Counted from the stretch's first letter, positions 1 through 9,021 are shown. The stretch is DNA of 64,000 nt from Persicitalea sp038235275 (GCA_038235275.1 JBBSUC010000004.1:1-64000); one strand, 5' to 3'. Notes: generated by a model from the letters alone, not told the origin. A program made the numbers and translations.

Positions 1-2
1 TA

Positions 3-119
3 GGGCGAATAAAACGTTATCGAATTGCTTCAGACCGTTTGAGAATGCGCGATTTTGAGAAGTATGACGACACTTTGGAGGTGTGTGCTGGCCTTTGGAA
101 TTTCTATTCAATGAATTGA
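3..119 (+). CDS. 3' end of a transposase-like gene (partial)
   Basis: An open frame enters from the left edge of the window and ends at TGA 117-119, giving 38 residues. The peptide is basic at first and then contains RLRMRDFEKYDDTLEVCAGL, followed by WNFYSMN. This basic-then-aromatic ending is like the C-termini of DDE transposases of the IS5/DDE_Tnp_4 kind, which is a family resemblance judged by eye. The catalytic residues would lie outside the window. No terminal inverted repeat could be recognised in the following 350 bases, so the element boundary is unknown. It may be intact upstream or only a relic. Confidence 0.45.
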   Translation, partial: GRIKRYRIASDRLRMRDFEKYDDTLEVCAGLWNFYSMN

Positions 120-470
120 TTTATAATATTGCAACAAGTCTTTTGAAGAATTAAAAGGAATTTCCATTGACGAGATAGATGAAGTCCAGGTCCGGGAAGC
201 CTCCAAGACCAAGAAACGGTACATCGTGGTTTACACGAATTAGGAGAAACCCATCGCCCAAACCGTTGACTCTCCGCCCAACTTTCCCTATGATAGATTG
301 GTGCCTTAGGAAAAAAAAGCCCCAAGCCGACATGGAATGTTTTTTTAGCATGATGGACAACAACCAGTAAGCGTATAAGAAGTGCGATTTCTTCGAAAAT
401 CTTAAACAATTGCCCTGAACACTGCCTTTACTGAAAAAATCCAGCTACTAACTAAAACAAAATTCACATC
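120..470. other. Gap after transposase tail, with a short remnant frame
   Basis: No convincing complete gene. From 127 to 243 (+) there is an open frame without an ATG. Its product contains SFEELKGISIDEIDEVQVRE and then SKTKKRYIVVYTN, a charged, protein-like composition that could be a relic of a gene or of the adjacent mobile element. Bases 244-470 hold only short frames on both strands. The next gene starts at 471. Confidence 0.4.
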
Positions 471-767
471 ATGGACATTACCGAAGAAGTAAAAGACAAA
501 GCCAAAGAAGTAAAGAACAAGGTTGAGAATTTCAACCCGGATCACAAAGAAGGTCCCGTGGCATCCGCCATTGAGGACTACACCGCCCGGATTCCGTCCG
601 ACATTTTCTTGTGGGCCGCCTTGGGGTCGATGGTAGTATCGGCCACGTTCAAAATTTTGGACCGTGAGAAAGACGCTCTTTTCGTGGGGCAGTGGGCACC
701 TTCCTTTTTGATGCTGGGACTCTACAACAAGTTTGTAAAAATGCAGGGCTACGAGAAGGATAAATAG
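471..767 (+). CDS. Small conserved-looking membrane protein
   Basis: 98 residues of unknown function. The first 30 residues are highly charged and helical (DITEEVKDKAKEVKNKVENF). Two hydrophobic stretches follow (about residues 44-60 and 76-88: IFLWAALGSMVVSATF and FLMLGLYNKFV). This suggests a soluble helical head followed by a short membrane hairpin. The ATG follows a spaced A-rich leader, and the gene is closed by a hairpin terminator, so it is probably a single-gene transcript. The amphipathic start resembles stress-type small proteins such as CsbD or YtxH, but no family is claimed. Confidence 0.75.
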   Translation: MDITEEVKDKAKEVKNKVENFNPDHKEGPVASAIEDYTARIPSDIFLWAALGSMVVSATFKILDREKDALFVGQWAPSFLMLGLYNKFVKMQGYEKDK

Positions 768-790
768 ACCTAAATTCTGATTCAGTCGAT

Positions 791-832
791 AAAACCCTTG
801 ATGGATAAGCCAAACGCTCCATCGGGGGTTTT
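791..832 (+). terminator. Rho-independent terminator
   Basis: The arms at 791-805 and 818-832 pair over about 14 positions (AACCC-TTGATGGA with TCCATC-GGGGTT), followed by TTTTCTGCTTTT. It lies 24 bases after the stop of the small membrane protein gene. Confidence 0.75.
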
Positions 833-895
833 CTGCTTTTGCGGGCCGCTTTACGGGATTACTTTATATTTACTCGAAAACTAACCCCAAATTAA

Positions 896-3169
896 ATGAA
901 CCCTGTTACAACGCCTTCCCTACGTCTCCTTCTCGTCTTGCTTTTCTTCGGATTTTCTCCTGCTCTCCTGCATGGTCAGGGACAGCGGGAAGACTACCAG
1001 CGGGCGGAGACATTAAAGGAGCGTTTGCGGAACAAAGTCTATCACGCTCCGCAGTCTATTACCTGGTCGGGCAGCGGCAAGTGGCTTTGGTACACGGTGC
1101 AAACCCCGCGCGGTAAGGAGTTCATGGTGGTCGATCCCGCCAAGAAGAAGCGGTTGGTGGCTTTTGACCACGAAAAGCTGGCTCAGAAGCTTTCGGAAGC
1201 TACCTTGGGCAAGATAGAACCTTATGATCTGCCGCTGACTGCGATCAAATCGGCCAATAACGACCGGGAGATTGAATTCAAAGCAGAACGTTTTACGTGG
1301 GCCTTCAATCCAGCCAACAATACCCTCACCAAAAAAGACCCGATTCCCACCGATGAAAATCGCTACTGGGCCAATGGCGACGACGAGAAATCGGCCAAAC
1401 CCGTGTTCTCACCCGACAGTAGTCGAACGGCTTTTATAAAAAATCATAACCTGTACATCCGGTCAGAAAAGACAAAAGAGGAAACTCAACTTAGCTTCGA
1501 CGGCTCGGCGGGTGAGTACTACTCGGGCTATGTAAAGTGGTCGCCGGACTCAAAGAAGGTAGTAACCAACAAAATTCGTCCTAACGAAAAGCACCTTATT
1601 TACTTCGTGCGGTCTTCGCCGGAAGACCAACTTCAGCCCAAACTCGAAAACCGCGAATATCTCAAACCCGGCGACGCCCTACCCGTACGGCGGCCCCAAC
1701 TGTTTTTGGTGGAGGAAAATCGGCACCTATCTATCGACGATGCCCTGTTTGACCAGCAATACAGTCTTTCGCGGCTGGAATGGCGGAAAGACAGCCGCGC
1801 CTTTACTTTCGAGTACAACCAGCGCGGCCATCAAGTATATCGGGTGCTGGAAGTCAACGCCGCCGACGGGACCATCCGGCCCTTGATCGAAGAAACCAGT
1901 AAAACCTTTATTGACTACAGCGGCAAACGTTACCGACAAGATCTGGCGGACGGACGAGAAATCATTTGGACTTCGGAGCGCGACGGCTGGAATCATCTGT
2001 ACCTCTACGACGGCAAGACGGGCCGGGTTAAAAATCAGATTACTAAGGGCGACTGGGTGGTGCGCTCGGTGGTACACTTGGATGAAGACAAGCGGACGAT
2101 TTTGTTTGCCGCCGGGGGCGTCGTTCCCGGTCAGGACCCCTACTTCGTGCAATACTACCGCATCAATTTTGACGGTAGCGGCCTCACTGCCCTAACGACC
2201 GGAAACGCCAACCACGCGGCGACTTTCTCGCCCGACTACGCCTATTTCGTGGACAGCTATTCCCGCGTGGACTTGCCGCCCGTTACGGTGTTGCGCCGTA
2301 GCAGTGATGGATCTTTGGTGATGGAATTAGAAAAATCGGATGTTTCGGAATGGACAAAAGCGGGCTGGCGCGCACCCGAATCGTTTACCGCCAAGGGCCG
2401 CGATGGCAAAACCGATATTTGGGGCATCATCATTCGCCCCACCAACTTTGACTCTTCCAAAAAATATCCGGTGATCGAAAACATCTACGCCGGGCCGCAC
2501 AGCGCTTTTACGCCCAAGGCGTTCATGACCAACAATAGTTCCATGCAGGAATTGGCCGAACTCGGCTTCATCGTGGTGCAACTCGACGGCATGGGTACCT
2601 CGCAACGCTCGAAAGCCTTCCATGATGTATGCTGGCAAAACCTGAAAGATGCGGGTCTGCCCGACCGGATTTTGTGGATGAAGGCCGCCGCTCAAAAGTA
2701 CCCTTCGCTGGACATCGGCCGCGTGGGAATCTATGGCACCTCGGCTGGCGGACAAAGTTCCACCGGGGCGCTGCTGTTTCACCCCGAATTTTACAAAGTG
2801 GGCGTATCGTCCTGCGGCTGTCACGATAACCGAATGGACAAAATCTGGTGGAACGAGCAGTGGATGGGCTATCCCATCGGCCCGCATTACGTCGACTGCT
2901 CCAACGTAACCCACGCTAATAAATTACAAGGAAAACTGCTGCTAATGGTAGGCGAGGTGGACGACAACGTCGATCCCGCCTCCACGCTGCAACTGGTTAA
3001 CGCTTTAATTAAGGCCGACAAACAATTCGACTTTCTAATGGTTCCTAACATGGCGCACTCCTCAGGTGGGGCCTACGGCGAACGCAAGCGGCGCGATTTT
3101 TTTGTGCGGCACTTGCTGGGCGTGGAGCCACCCACCTGGGATAGTTTGGTCAAAGAGGGTACCGACTAA
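896..3169 (+). CDS. S9 family (DPP-IV type) serine peptidase
   Basis: 757 residues. An N-terminal signal peptide (hydrophobic core LLLVLLFFGFSPALL, cut near HGQ) sends it to the periplasm. Residues of about 40-500 form a beta-propeller-like region with repeated WSPDS/FSPD strands, and the C-terminal 250 residues are an alpha/beta hydrolase. The charge relay is visible: nucleophile Ser616 in GTSAGG, Asp689 in GEVDDNVDP and His721 in NMAHSSGG. This architecture fits the dipeptidyl-peptidase IV branch of S9, which releases N-terminal dipeptides, often X-Pro. The nucleophile motif GTSAGG differs from the more usual GWSYGG of DPP-IV, so exact specificity is open. The gene stands alone between a terminator upstream and its own downstream gap. 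Confidence 0.9.
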   Translation: MNPVTTPSLRLLLVLLFFGFSPALLHGQGQREDYQRAETLKERLRNKVYHAPQSITWSGSGKWLWYTVQTPRGKEFMVVDPAKKKRLVAFDHEKLAQKLSEATLGKIEPYDLPLTAIKSANNDREIEFKAERFTWAFNPANNTLTKKDPIPTDENRYWANGDDEKSAKPVFSPDSSRTAFIKNHNLYIRSEKTKEETQLSFDGSAGEYYSGYVKWSPDSKKVVTNKIRPNEKHLIYFVRSSPEDQLQPKLENREYLKPGDALPVRRPQLFLVEENRHLSIDDALFDQQYSLSRLEWRKDSRAFTFEYNQRGHQVYRVLEVNAADGTIRPLIEETSKTFIDYSGKRYRQDLADGREIIWTSERDGWNHLYLYDGKTGRVKNQITKGDWVVRSVVHLDEDKRTILFAAGGVVPGQDPYFVQYYRINFDGSGLTALTTGNANHAATFSPDYAYFVDSYSRVDLPPVTVLRRSSDGSLVMELEKSDVSEWTKAGWRAPESFTAKGRDGKTDIWGIIIRPTNFDSSKKYPVIENIYAGPHSAFTPKAFMTNNSSMQELAELGFIVVQLDGMGTSQRSKAFHDVCWQNLKDAGLPDRILWMKAAAQKYPSLDIGRVGIYGTSAGGQSSTGALLFHPEFYKVGVSSCGCHDNRMDKIWWNEQWMGYPIGPHYVDCSNVTHANKLQGKLLLMVGEVDDNVDPASTLQLVNALIKADKQFDFLMVPNMAHSSGGAYGERKRRDFFVRHLLGVEPPTWDSLVKEGTD

Positions 3170-3212
3170 TGCGTCATTGCGGGCAAAAACTCAAAATTCA
3201 GCATTTTAGACG

Positions 3213-3220
3213 TAGTTTTG
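3213..3220 (+). promoter_or_regulatory. Bacteroidota -7 promoter element
   Basis: TAGTTTTG matches TAnnTTTG and lies 42 bases before the CHRD gene ATG. No clear -33 TTTG was found at 19-21 bases upstream. Confidence 0.45.
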
Positions 3221-3261
3221 TTTCCTATTTATTTATTACTTCATTTATCTAAAAATCAAGC

Positions 3262-4092
3262 ATGAAAACAATTTCCAAATTTTTACCAGTACTGGCATTG
3301 GTAGCTCTCCTAGCGGGTTGTAAGGACCACGACCTTGGCAGCAATATCATTGAGCAGAAGGGCCTGAGTTTGAGTCCGGCCCAGGAGCCTGGTGTGGTCA
3401 GCAGTCCGGCCACTGGTTCAGCCGACGTTTCTTACGACAAGAACTCCAAGAAACTCACTTACACGGTTACTTTCAATAATTTAACCAGCAATGTGGCGGC
3501 GGGCCATATCCACGGCAGTTCGCCGCGAGGCACCAATTCGGCGGTACTATTTCCTTTCACGGGTCTCACGCCTGCCCCATCGGGATTGGTGACCGGTTCA
3601 GTAACTTTGACAATGTCCCAAGAGGAAGACTTGCTCAACGGCTTGTTGTATTTCAACTTCCACACTGCCGCTAATCCCGGCGGTGAGCTTCGCGGACAGA
3701 TCGAATTCTACGACCAAAGTTTCATCATGACCAAAGCCGGTCTGCCCTTGAACGGCGCCCAGGAAGTACCTGCCAACGCCAGCGCTGCTACCGGCACCGG
3801 CGACGTCTCTTACAACAAAAACACAAAGAGACTCAGTTACTTTGTCACGTTTAAAAACCTCACGGCTAATGCTGCAGCTGGCCATATTCACGGAAGTGCG
3901 GCGCGTGGGGTCAATGCCTCGGTGCTGTTTCCGTTCACAAATCTCCCGGCTGCCAACTCGGGTGCTGTCTCGGGATCAGCGGTGCTGACCGATGTCCAGG
4001 AAGCCGATCTGCTGGGAGGGAAATTCTACTTTAACATTCATACGCCGCCAACTTATCCTGGTGGCGAGATTCGGGGGCAGATTGAGTTTTAA
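3262..4092 (+). CDS. Lipoprotein with two CHRD domains
   Basis: 276 residues. The lipobox VALLAGC (Cys20) predicts a lipid-anchored envelope protein. Two tandem copies of about 110 residues follow (about 33-150 and 160-276). Each copy contains GxxxVSYxKNxKxLxYxVTFxNLT, a GHIHG motif, and a closing GGExRGQIEF. These are hallmarks of the CHRD domain, first named in chordin. The bacterial function of CHRD is not established. Both repeats end in the same octapeptide, so the protein probably arose by internal duplication. It stands alone, with a -7 element upstream and a bidirectional terminator downstream. Confidence 0.88.
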   Translation: MKTISKFLPVLALVALLAGCKDHDLGSNIIEQKGLSLSPAQEPGVVSSPATGSADVSYDKNSKKLTYTVTFNNLTSNVAAGHIHGSSPRGTNSAVLFPFTGLTPAPSGLVTGSVTLTMSQEEDLLNGLLYFNFHTAANPGGELRGQIEFYDQSFIMTKAGLPLNGAQEVPANASAATGTGDVSYNKNTKRLSYFVTFKNLTANAAAGHIHGSAARGVNASVLFPFTNLPAANSGAVSGSAVLTDVQEADLLGGKFYFNIHTPPTYPGGEIRGQIEF

Positions 4093-4115
4093 GCTCCTTA
4101 CAAAAGATTTCAAGC

Positions 4116-4149
4116 AAAAAGCGGCGGCTCAAATCGAACCGCCGCTTTT
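4116..4149. terminator. Bidirectional terminator
   Basis: AAAAAGCGGCGG (4116-4127) pairs with CCGCCGCTTTT (4139-4149), with T-tracts on both strands. It separates the convergent CHRD and phosphatase-like genes. Confidence 0.85.
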
Positions 4150-4166
4150 CTTTTTATGTACTTCTG

Positions 4167-5255
4167 CTAAGGTTTTTGACCCAATGGCAGCGCAGGAAGC
4201 GCGGTATGCTTGGGCTTAAATTCTTCTCCCACCAATTTGGCTATCGTCGCGGCAATCTGCCCTTGTTGGTACTGCGCCGACTTTTTACTCTCACCTTCGG
4301 GCTGAATAGCGGGTCCCAAAGCCGCGATCCATATTTGGTCGGCACCCGGAATATCGTCCCCGTGGCTGGTCCACTTTCTCCCTTGGGCCGAACCCCGACC
4401 ATGATCCGTGGTAATGAGCAAGGTAGTTTTATTGGCGTACTGGGGAGTCAATTGAATGTATTCCCAAAGCTCCCGAATCCAGGCGTCAGATTTCCGGGCC
4501 GCGTCGAGGTAAAAATCATACTGTCCGCCGTGGGCAAATTCGTCCGTGTCGCCTAAACCGATATGCATGACGCGGGGTTTGTTGGCTTTTAAATATTCCA
4601 AAGCCATGTGGAAGGTAGCCACGTCCAGCCGTTCACTGCCGTGAAAAAGATCCGGCATTTCGTGCTGTAGACGATTATACAGAGCCTGCTGCTCGGTGAG
4701 TTTGCCAGGAACATTCCGAAAACCGTCGTTGACCATTATCCCACTCCTTTTTTCATTAAATATGGAGGCAAAAACGTCCCAGGAAGCAAACACCGCCACC
4801 TTGCCCCGGTAACGCGGCATTTTGTTAAGGTACTCAAAAACGGTTTCATTCGGGTTGGGAATCTTGTCGTTGGAATCCACGCCCGGATCGGGATAGCCCG
4901 TAAAAATCTCGTTGTAGCCTGGATAGGAAAACCAGTACGGGTTGGCGTTGTTGACCAGGCTACCAAGATTCCGGTTACCCAGCAGAACGCCCTTTTTGGC
5001 CCCTTCTGACCACAAGAAGGGCATTAGTTTTTTCCTTCTTTCCAGGGCGGTGGGTGCCCAAAAATTCTTTTTGACAAAACTGGTACTGTAGCGGGCGGTA
5101 CTGTCGAAAGTCAGCAGACTATCGGCCCCACCGAAAATCTCCTGCCAGCGCATCCCGTCCATAGTTACGACGATGACATTTTCGGATCGGGGCGATTGGG
5201 CGGAGGCATTCGAAACAGCTCCCAGGGTAAGGACAAAGGCAAATATTTTTTTCAT
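4167..5255 (-). CDS. Secreted alkaline-phosphatase-superfamily hydrolase
   Basis: 362 residues from the ATG at 5255. A TTG two codons earlier is possible, but the MKK start gives a normal signal peptide (MKKIFAFVLTLG, cut after ASA). The start of the mature protein, NVIVVTMDGMRWQEIFGGAD, has the metal-binding Asp33 of the sulfatase/nucleotide-pyrophosphatase superfamily. Further metal-site motifs are HIGLGDTDEFAHG and TTDHGRGSAQG, plus a late SHGDDIPG. The substrate is a phosphate or sulfate ester, but the motifs seen do not tell which. It is usually annotated as type I phosphodiesterase or sulfatase. It sits alone, convergent with the CHRD gene. Confidence 0.85.
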   Translation of the reverse strand: MKKIFAFVLTLGAVSNASAQSPRSENVIVVTMDGMRWQEIFGGADSLLTFDSTARYSTSFVKKNFWAPTALERRKKLMPFLWSEGAKKGVLLGNRNLGSLVNNANPYWFSYPGYNEIFTGYPDPGVDSNDKIPNPNETVFEYLNKMPRYRGKVAVFASWDVFASIFNEKRSGIMVNDGFRNVPGKLTEQQALYNRLQHEMPDLFHGSERLDVATFHMALEYLKANKPRVMHIGLGDTDEFAHGGQYDFYLDAARKSDAWIRELWEYIQLTPQYANKTTLLITTDHGRGSAQGRKWTSHGDDIPGADQIWIAALGPAIQPEGESKKSAQYQQGQIAATIAKLVGEEFKPKHTALPALPLGQKP

Positions 5256-5409
5256 AAACAAAGTGGAAATTTTAACCCGATAAAATAGTAGTACGATTTA
5301 ACACCCAAAATAGGCTCGTACAATATCGTTAAATCTAACAAAATTCAACAGAACATTATTTAAGTCAAAGTGTGGATCACACCCAAACCTATGGTAACAA
5401 TTCTGTCAA

Positions 5410-5441
5410 TTTGCCTTTGAGGATCGATTTTTGTATTTTTG
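5410..5441 (+). promoter_or_regulatory. Strong Bacteroidota promoter (TTTG-N20-TATTTTTG)
   Basis: TTTG at 5410-5413 and TATTTTTG at 5434-5441 are separated by 20 bases, the preferred spacing for the primary sigma factor of this phylum. It lies 72 bases before the GNAT-nitrilase gene. Confidence 0.65.
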
Positions 5442-5513
5442 TAAAAAACGGAATAGTTCAACTCGGCAATGGTCTGAATTGACTTAATTTTTATTACAAC
5501 CCGAAATATTTAT

Positions 5514-7073
5514 ATGAAGATAATAAACCGAGAACTCGTCGAAGAAGATTACGCCGACCTGAAAGAAGCTATGATCGAAGCCTACCAAGGCATTGGCGGC
5601 GAGTACTGGCGCAAGTCGAAAATCGACCTGCTGCTGGGCAAATTTCCCGAAGGACAAATCTGCGTAGAGGTGGACGGCAAAGTCGTGGCCGTGGCGCTTT
5701 CTATCATTATCAAGTACGATAAATTTGGCGACGAACATACCTACGCCGAAGTTACGGGCGAATACACCTTCAAAACCCACGACCCCAAGGGCGACGTACT
5801 GTACGGCATCGAGGTGTTCGTGCATCCCGAATACCGCGACATGCGGCTGGGTCGCCGCCTCTACGACGCCCGCAAGGAACTTTGCGAGCGGCTGAACCTG
5901 CGTAGTATCGTGGCCGGAGGTCGCATTCCCAACTACAACACCTACGCCAAGGAGCTGACGCCCAAGCAATACATTGATAAAGTAAAACGCCGCGAGCTCT
6001 ATGACCCTACGCTCACTTTCCAACTGGCTAACGACTTCCACGTACGGAAAGTCCTCAACAGCTATCTGCCCGGCGATACCGAGTCGAAGGATTACGCCAC
6101 GCTGCTGGAATGGAACAACATTTACTTTCAGCCCGGCAACACGCGCACCAATCCGTCGGATTCCATCATCCGCATCGGCGTAGTGCAGTGGCAAATGCGG
6201 CTTTTTAAGGATGTCAACGCCTTTTTTGAGCAGGTCGAGTTTTTTGTAGATGCCGTGAGTTCCTACAAGGCCGACTTCATCCAGTTTCCCGAATTCTTCA
6301 ATATGCCACTTCTGGCGCAGTTTAACGACATGCCGGAGCCGCAGGCCGTCCGCAAACTGGCCGACTATACGGAGGTAGTGAAGAAGAAAATGCAGGAGTT
6401 CGCGATTTCCTATAATGTTAATATTGTGGGCGGCTCCATGCCGCTGGTGGAGGATGGCAAGTTGTACAACGCCGCCTACCTCTACCGGCGCGACGGTACG
6501 AGCGAGGAATTCCGCAAGATTCACATCACGCCCAACGAAGTGCGCCACTACGGTATGGTGGGCGGCGACGAGGTGCGGGTCTTCGACACCGACTGCGGCA
6601 AAATTGGTATCATTATTTGCTACGATGTCGAATTTCCCGAGCTGAGCCGTCTTTTAGCTCGACAGGGCATGGAAATCCTTTTCGTTCCCTTCCTGACCGA
6701 CACCCAGAACGGCTACATGCGCGTCCGCAACTGCGCGATGGCGCGGGCCATCGAGAACGAATGCTACGTGGCTATTTCGGGCTGCGTGGGCAATCTGCCC
6801 CGCGTCGAGAACATGGATATTCACTACGCGCAGTCGGCGGTGTTTACTCCCTCCGACTTCCAGTTTCCGACCAATACAATCAAGGCCGAAGCCACGGCCA
6901 ACACCGAAATCATGCTGATTGTAGATGTGGACCTGCTCCAACTAAAAGAACTGCATGAACACGGCTCGGTACAAATCATGAAAGACCGCCGCACCGATCT
7001 TTACGATGTCGTGATGCGCAAGAAGCCGAAGTCTAAACTAAAGGAAGAACTGGTATCTGACGGAGCCATGTAG
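5514..7073 (+). CDS. GNAT acetyltransferase fused to a carbon-nitrogen hydrolase
   Basis: 519 residues with two enzymes in one chain. Residues 1 to about 160 are a GNAT domain, with the acetyl-CoA-binding segment VHPEYRDMRLGRRLYDARKE. From residue 219 (IRIGVVQWQMR) to about 490 is a nitrilase-superfamily domain with its complete triad: Glu260 (FPEFF), Lys335 (FRKIHI) and Cys369 (IIICYDVEFPE). The domain therefore should cleave an amide or nitrile carbon-nitrogen bond. Both modules appear intact. The substrate is unknown; one attractive inference is that one half makes or removes an acyl-amide on a metabolite handled by the other. The gene has a strong promoter and a hairpin terminator, so it is a single-gene unit. 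Confidence 0.92.
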   Translation: MKIINRELVEEDYADLKEAMIEAYQGIGGEYWRKSKIDLLLGKFPEGQICVEVDGKVVAVALSIIIKYDKFGDEHTYAEVTGEYTFKTHDPKGDVLYGIEVFVHPEYRDMRLGRRLYDARKELCERLNLRSIVAGGRIPNYNTYAKELTPKQYIDKVKRRELYDPTLTFQLANDFHVRKVLNSYLPGDTESKDYATLLEWNNIYFQPGNTRTNPSDSIIRIGVVQWQMRLFKDVNAFFEQVEFFVDAVSSYKADFIQFPEFFNMPLLAQFNDMPEPQAVRKLADYTEVVKKKMQEFAISYNVNIVGGSMPLVEDGKLYNAAYLYRRDGTSEEFRKIHITPNEVRHYGMVGGDEVRVFDTDCGKIGIIICYDVEFPELSRLLARQGMEILFVPFLTDTQNGYMRVRNCAMARAIENECYVAISGCVGNLPRVENMDIHYAQSAVFTPSDFQFPTNTIKAEATANTEIMLIVDVDLLQLKELHEHGSVQIMKDRRTDLYDVVMRKKPKSKLKEELVSDGAM

Positions 7074-7095
7074 TGCCTGACTATTAATTTTTTAC

Positions 7096-7129
7096 AAAAA
7101 AGGGAGGGAAGTATTTCGCTCCCTTTTTT
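7096..7129. terminator. Bidirectional terminator abutting a promoter
   Basis: AAAAAAGGGAG (7096-7106) pairs with CTCCCTTTTTT (7119-7129). The next base pair begins TATATTTG (7131-7138), a -7 match that could serve the following gene. Confidence 0.8.
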
Positions 7130-7165
7130 GTATATTTGGCAGACCAAGAGCAAGTGAATTCGCCC

Positions 7166-7837
7166 ATGAAACCAGTCAGTTATCCACTTATCGTTCTATT
7201 TTTTGCGGTTAACGCCGCCTTCGCGCAGCAGGAAATATCCTACGACTCGACGGCCGATATCCACCACTTCTCGTTTCGGGGGCAACAGTACGATTATCGT
7301 ACCGACAATCAAAACAACAGCTATCGGACGATAGGTATCAAGGGTTCTCCCTTTTTATTCAAGGAATGGCAGCCAGGAACCTTGCCAACCCACCGAAGTA
7401 ATGCGTTAAAATTCCCTATCAACTACAATATTTTGGAAGACTACGTGGTGGTTAGCATGAGTTCGGGCGAAAAGACTATCTATCCTGAGTCCTTCAATGT
7501 TGGAGATCGGACGTTCGTCCGTTTAAAAAACCAATACTTCGAGGCTATTTATTCAGGACAAAAAATAAAGCTCCTGCGCCGCTTCAATGCCCGGCTCGAT
7601 AAAGTGGAACGGAACGGCTATAACGAGAATGTGAAGTATGACTACGAATATTCCAAGAGTGACGACCTCTTCCTGGAAGAATCAAACGGCAGTATCATTC
7701 CCGTAAAACTCAACGAGCGCAACCTTCTCTCCAAACTTCCCGACGCCAAAGCCGCTCGCCAAATAATCAAAAACCACGACCTAAATCTTCGCTCCGAGCG
7801 GGACTTGGTTTCTCTGTTGGCTAAATTAGAGCAATAG
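7166..7837 (+). CDS. Secreted protein of unknown function
   Basis: 223 residues from the ATG at 7166. An upstream TTG at 7136 would add ten polar residues in front of the signal peptide and overlap the -7 element, so it is rejected. The signal peptide has core YPLIVLFFAVNAAFA, cut before QQE. The mature part is rich in Tyr, Asn and charged residues (YDSTADIHHF; YDYEYSKSDDLFLEESNGS) and ends in a helical tail. It is reminiscent of periplasmic beta proteins of this phylum, but no family is recognised. Confidence 0.75.
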   Translation: MKPVSYPLIVLFFAVNAAFAQQEISYDSTADIHHFSFRGQQYDYRTDNQNNSYRTIGIKGSPFLFKEWQPGTLPTHRSNALKFPINYNILEDYVVVSMSSGEKTIYPESFNVGDRTFVRLKNQYFEAIYSGQKIKLLRRFNARLDKVERNGYNENVKYDYEYSKSDDLFLEESNGSIIPVKLNERNLLSKLPDAKAARQIIKNHDLNLRSERDLVSLLAKLEQ

Positions 7838-8032
7838 CTTGCTTTCCGTCCACAAATAAAGTTCAGGGTTCTTAACTGAGTGCTCCCCCTCCCCCCTCGG
7901 CATTTTACCTTTTGACCGTTGAGCCAACTCTCAAACCGTTCGTGTACTTTGTTATGCATAGTACCTGCCAATACCTCATCTTTGTAGAGTCAATAACGAC
8001 AAATATTAGCCAAAATCAAAAACTACAAAGCC

Positions 8033-8413
8033 ATGAAAAAGTCCTTCAAATCCCTGATCTGCGCTTTGGCGCTCAGTACTACGGTCGCATTCGCCGGACC
8101 CGGCGATTATGCCGCAAAGCCTACAACCTTCGGAGCAGTCATCTACAAAAACATTGATGGCGGCGTAAACGTCAACATCGAGAAAACGGTCCCCAATTAC
8201 GCCGCTGTTTTGATTACCAACGCCAATGGTGACTTGCTTACTCGCCAAAGTATCGGCAAAAGGCAAATGAAAGCCTGCATGAAGTTCAATTTGAGCGGAC
8301 TACAAAACGGTGCTTACAAAATCTCGGTTGTAAGCAAAGGCGAAAAAGTGGAGAAAGAATTCACGATTACCAGCCAGGAAACGGTGGTAGAACGCACGCT
8401 GACTTTCGAGTAA
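8033..8413 (+). CDS. Small secreted beta-sandwich-like protein
   Basis: 126 residues. Signal peptide MKKSFKSLICALALSTTVAFA is followed by about 105 residues. The pattern ITNANGDLLTRQSIGKRQ, MKFNLSGLQNGAYKISVVSK and a final EKEFTITSQE strand resembles the small Ig-like fold of the DUF3244/Por-secretion type. Free-standing versions are common in Cytophagales and Flavobacteria. No catalytic residues are seen, and the role is unknown. It is closed by its own terminator. Confidence 0.75.
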   Translation: MKKSFKSLICALALSTTVAFAGPGDYAAKPTTFGAVIYKNIDGGVNVNIEKTVPNYAAVLITNANGDLLTRQSIGKRQMKACMKFNLSGLQNGAYKISVVSKGEKVEKEFTITSQETVVERTLTFE

Positions 8414-8440
8414 GCCAATTTTCAAAGAATGTATTGAGGA

Positions 8441-8468
8441 ATCGGGAGTGGCTGTTGCTACTCCCGAT
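8441..8468 (+). terminator. Terminator after the small secreted protein
   Basis: ATCGGGAGT (8441-8449) and ACTCCCGAT (8460-8468) form a perfect 9-pair stem, followed by TTTATG. Confidence 0.7.
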
Positions 8469-8548
8469 TTTATGTTAAGACAGAAAATTACTCGCTACCG
8501 CTGTCATTCCATAATTATTTTTTGTCCCGATTTTGTCCCGACAATAAA

Positions 8549-8579
8549 AAATGCCACTCCTGAGGCCAGGAGTGGCATT

Positions 8580-8580
<1 letters not shown>
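8549..8580 (-). terminator. Terminator of the tRNA-Ala transcript
   Basis: A perfect 14-pair stem with a 4-base loop (8549-8562 with 8567-8580). On the reverse strand it is followed by TTTTATTG. Its first base overlaps the encoded CCA end of the tRNA, so termination and 3'-end maturation are adjacent. Confidence 0.75.
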
Positions 8581-8656
<76 letters not shown>

Positions 8657-8785
8657 GCTTAAATTTCCCAGCCGCTGTCCTGAATGGGAGTGCAAATATG
8701 CACGTCAGAAATCATTTACGCAAACATAATCTTCATTTTTTCTAAAAACTTAGTAGAGACGCTCAAAAAATGTCTTTGAAACATA

Positions 8786-8947
8786 TTAACCAATCCCGCG
8801 TTGTAAACGTATATCTGCAAAAGTACAGGATGGGCCTGTAATAAAATCTCGCACAGCTCCTACTGGATTTACCTCCGCTCTTATTCTGCGTCTAGCTTCT
8901 TCACCAAGTCCACTATAAATTCTTTCTATTACTTTTGGTGCAGCCCC
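8786..8947 (-). pseudogene. Possible protein remnant beside tRNA-Ala
   Basis: A reverse-strand frame of 53 sense codons runs from a TAA at 8948-8950 to a TAA at 8786-8788 and has no start codon. The product includes PKVIERIYSGLGEEARRRIR and later AVRDFITGPSCTFADIRLQR. It has a plausible amphipathic helix and a balanced composition. It uses AGA, ATA and GGA codons, which are rare in neighbouring genes, so it could be foreign. It may be the end of a gene left by a mobile element that used the tRNA as a target. A chance open frame of this length cannot be excluded. The rest of 8657-9021 shows nothing clear. Confidence 0.3.
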
Positions 8948-9021
8948 TTAAGCCCTGGATCATTTACACACGCGCTTAAACCCGCTTCCCGCGCCTTTAC
9001 CGTTCGGTAGAAACAAATTTC

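Noticed and set aside
5484..6548. Long open frame (354 codons) on the reverse strand
   Set aside because: Antisense shadow of the GNAT-nitrilase gene, whose catalytic residues are intact.
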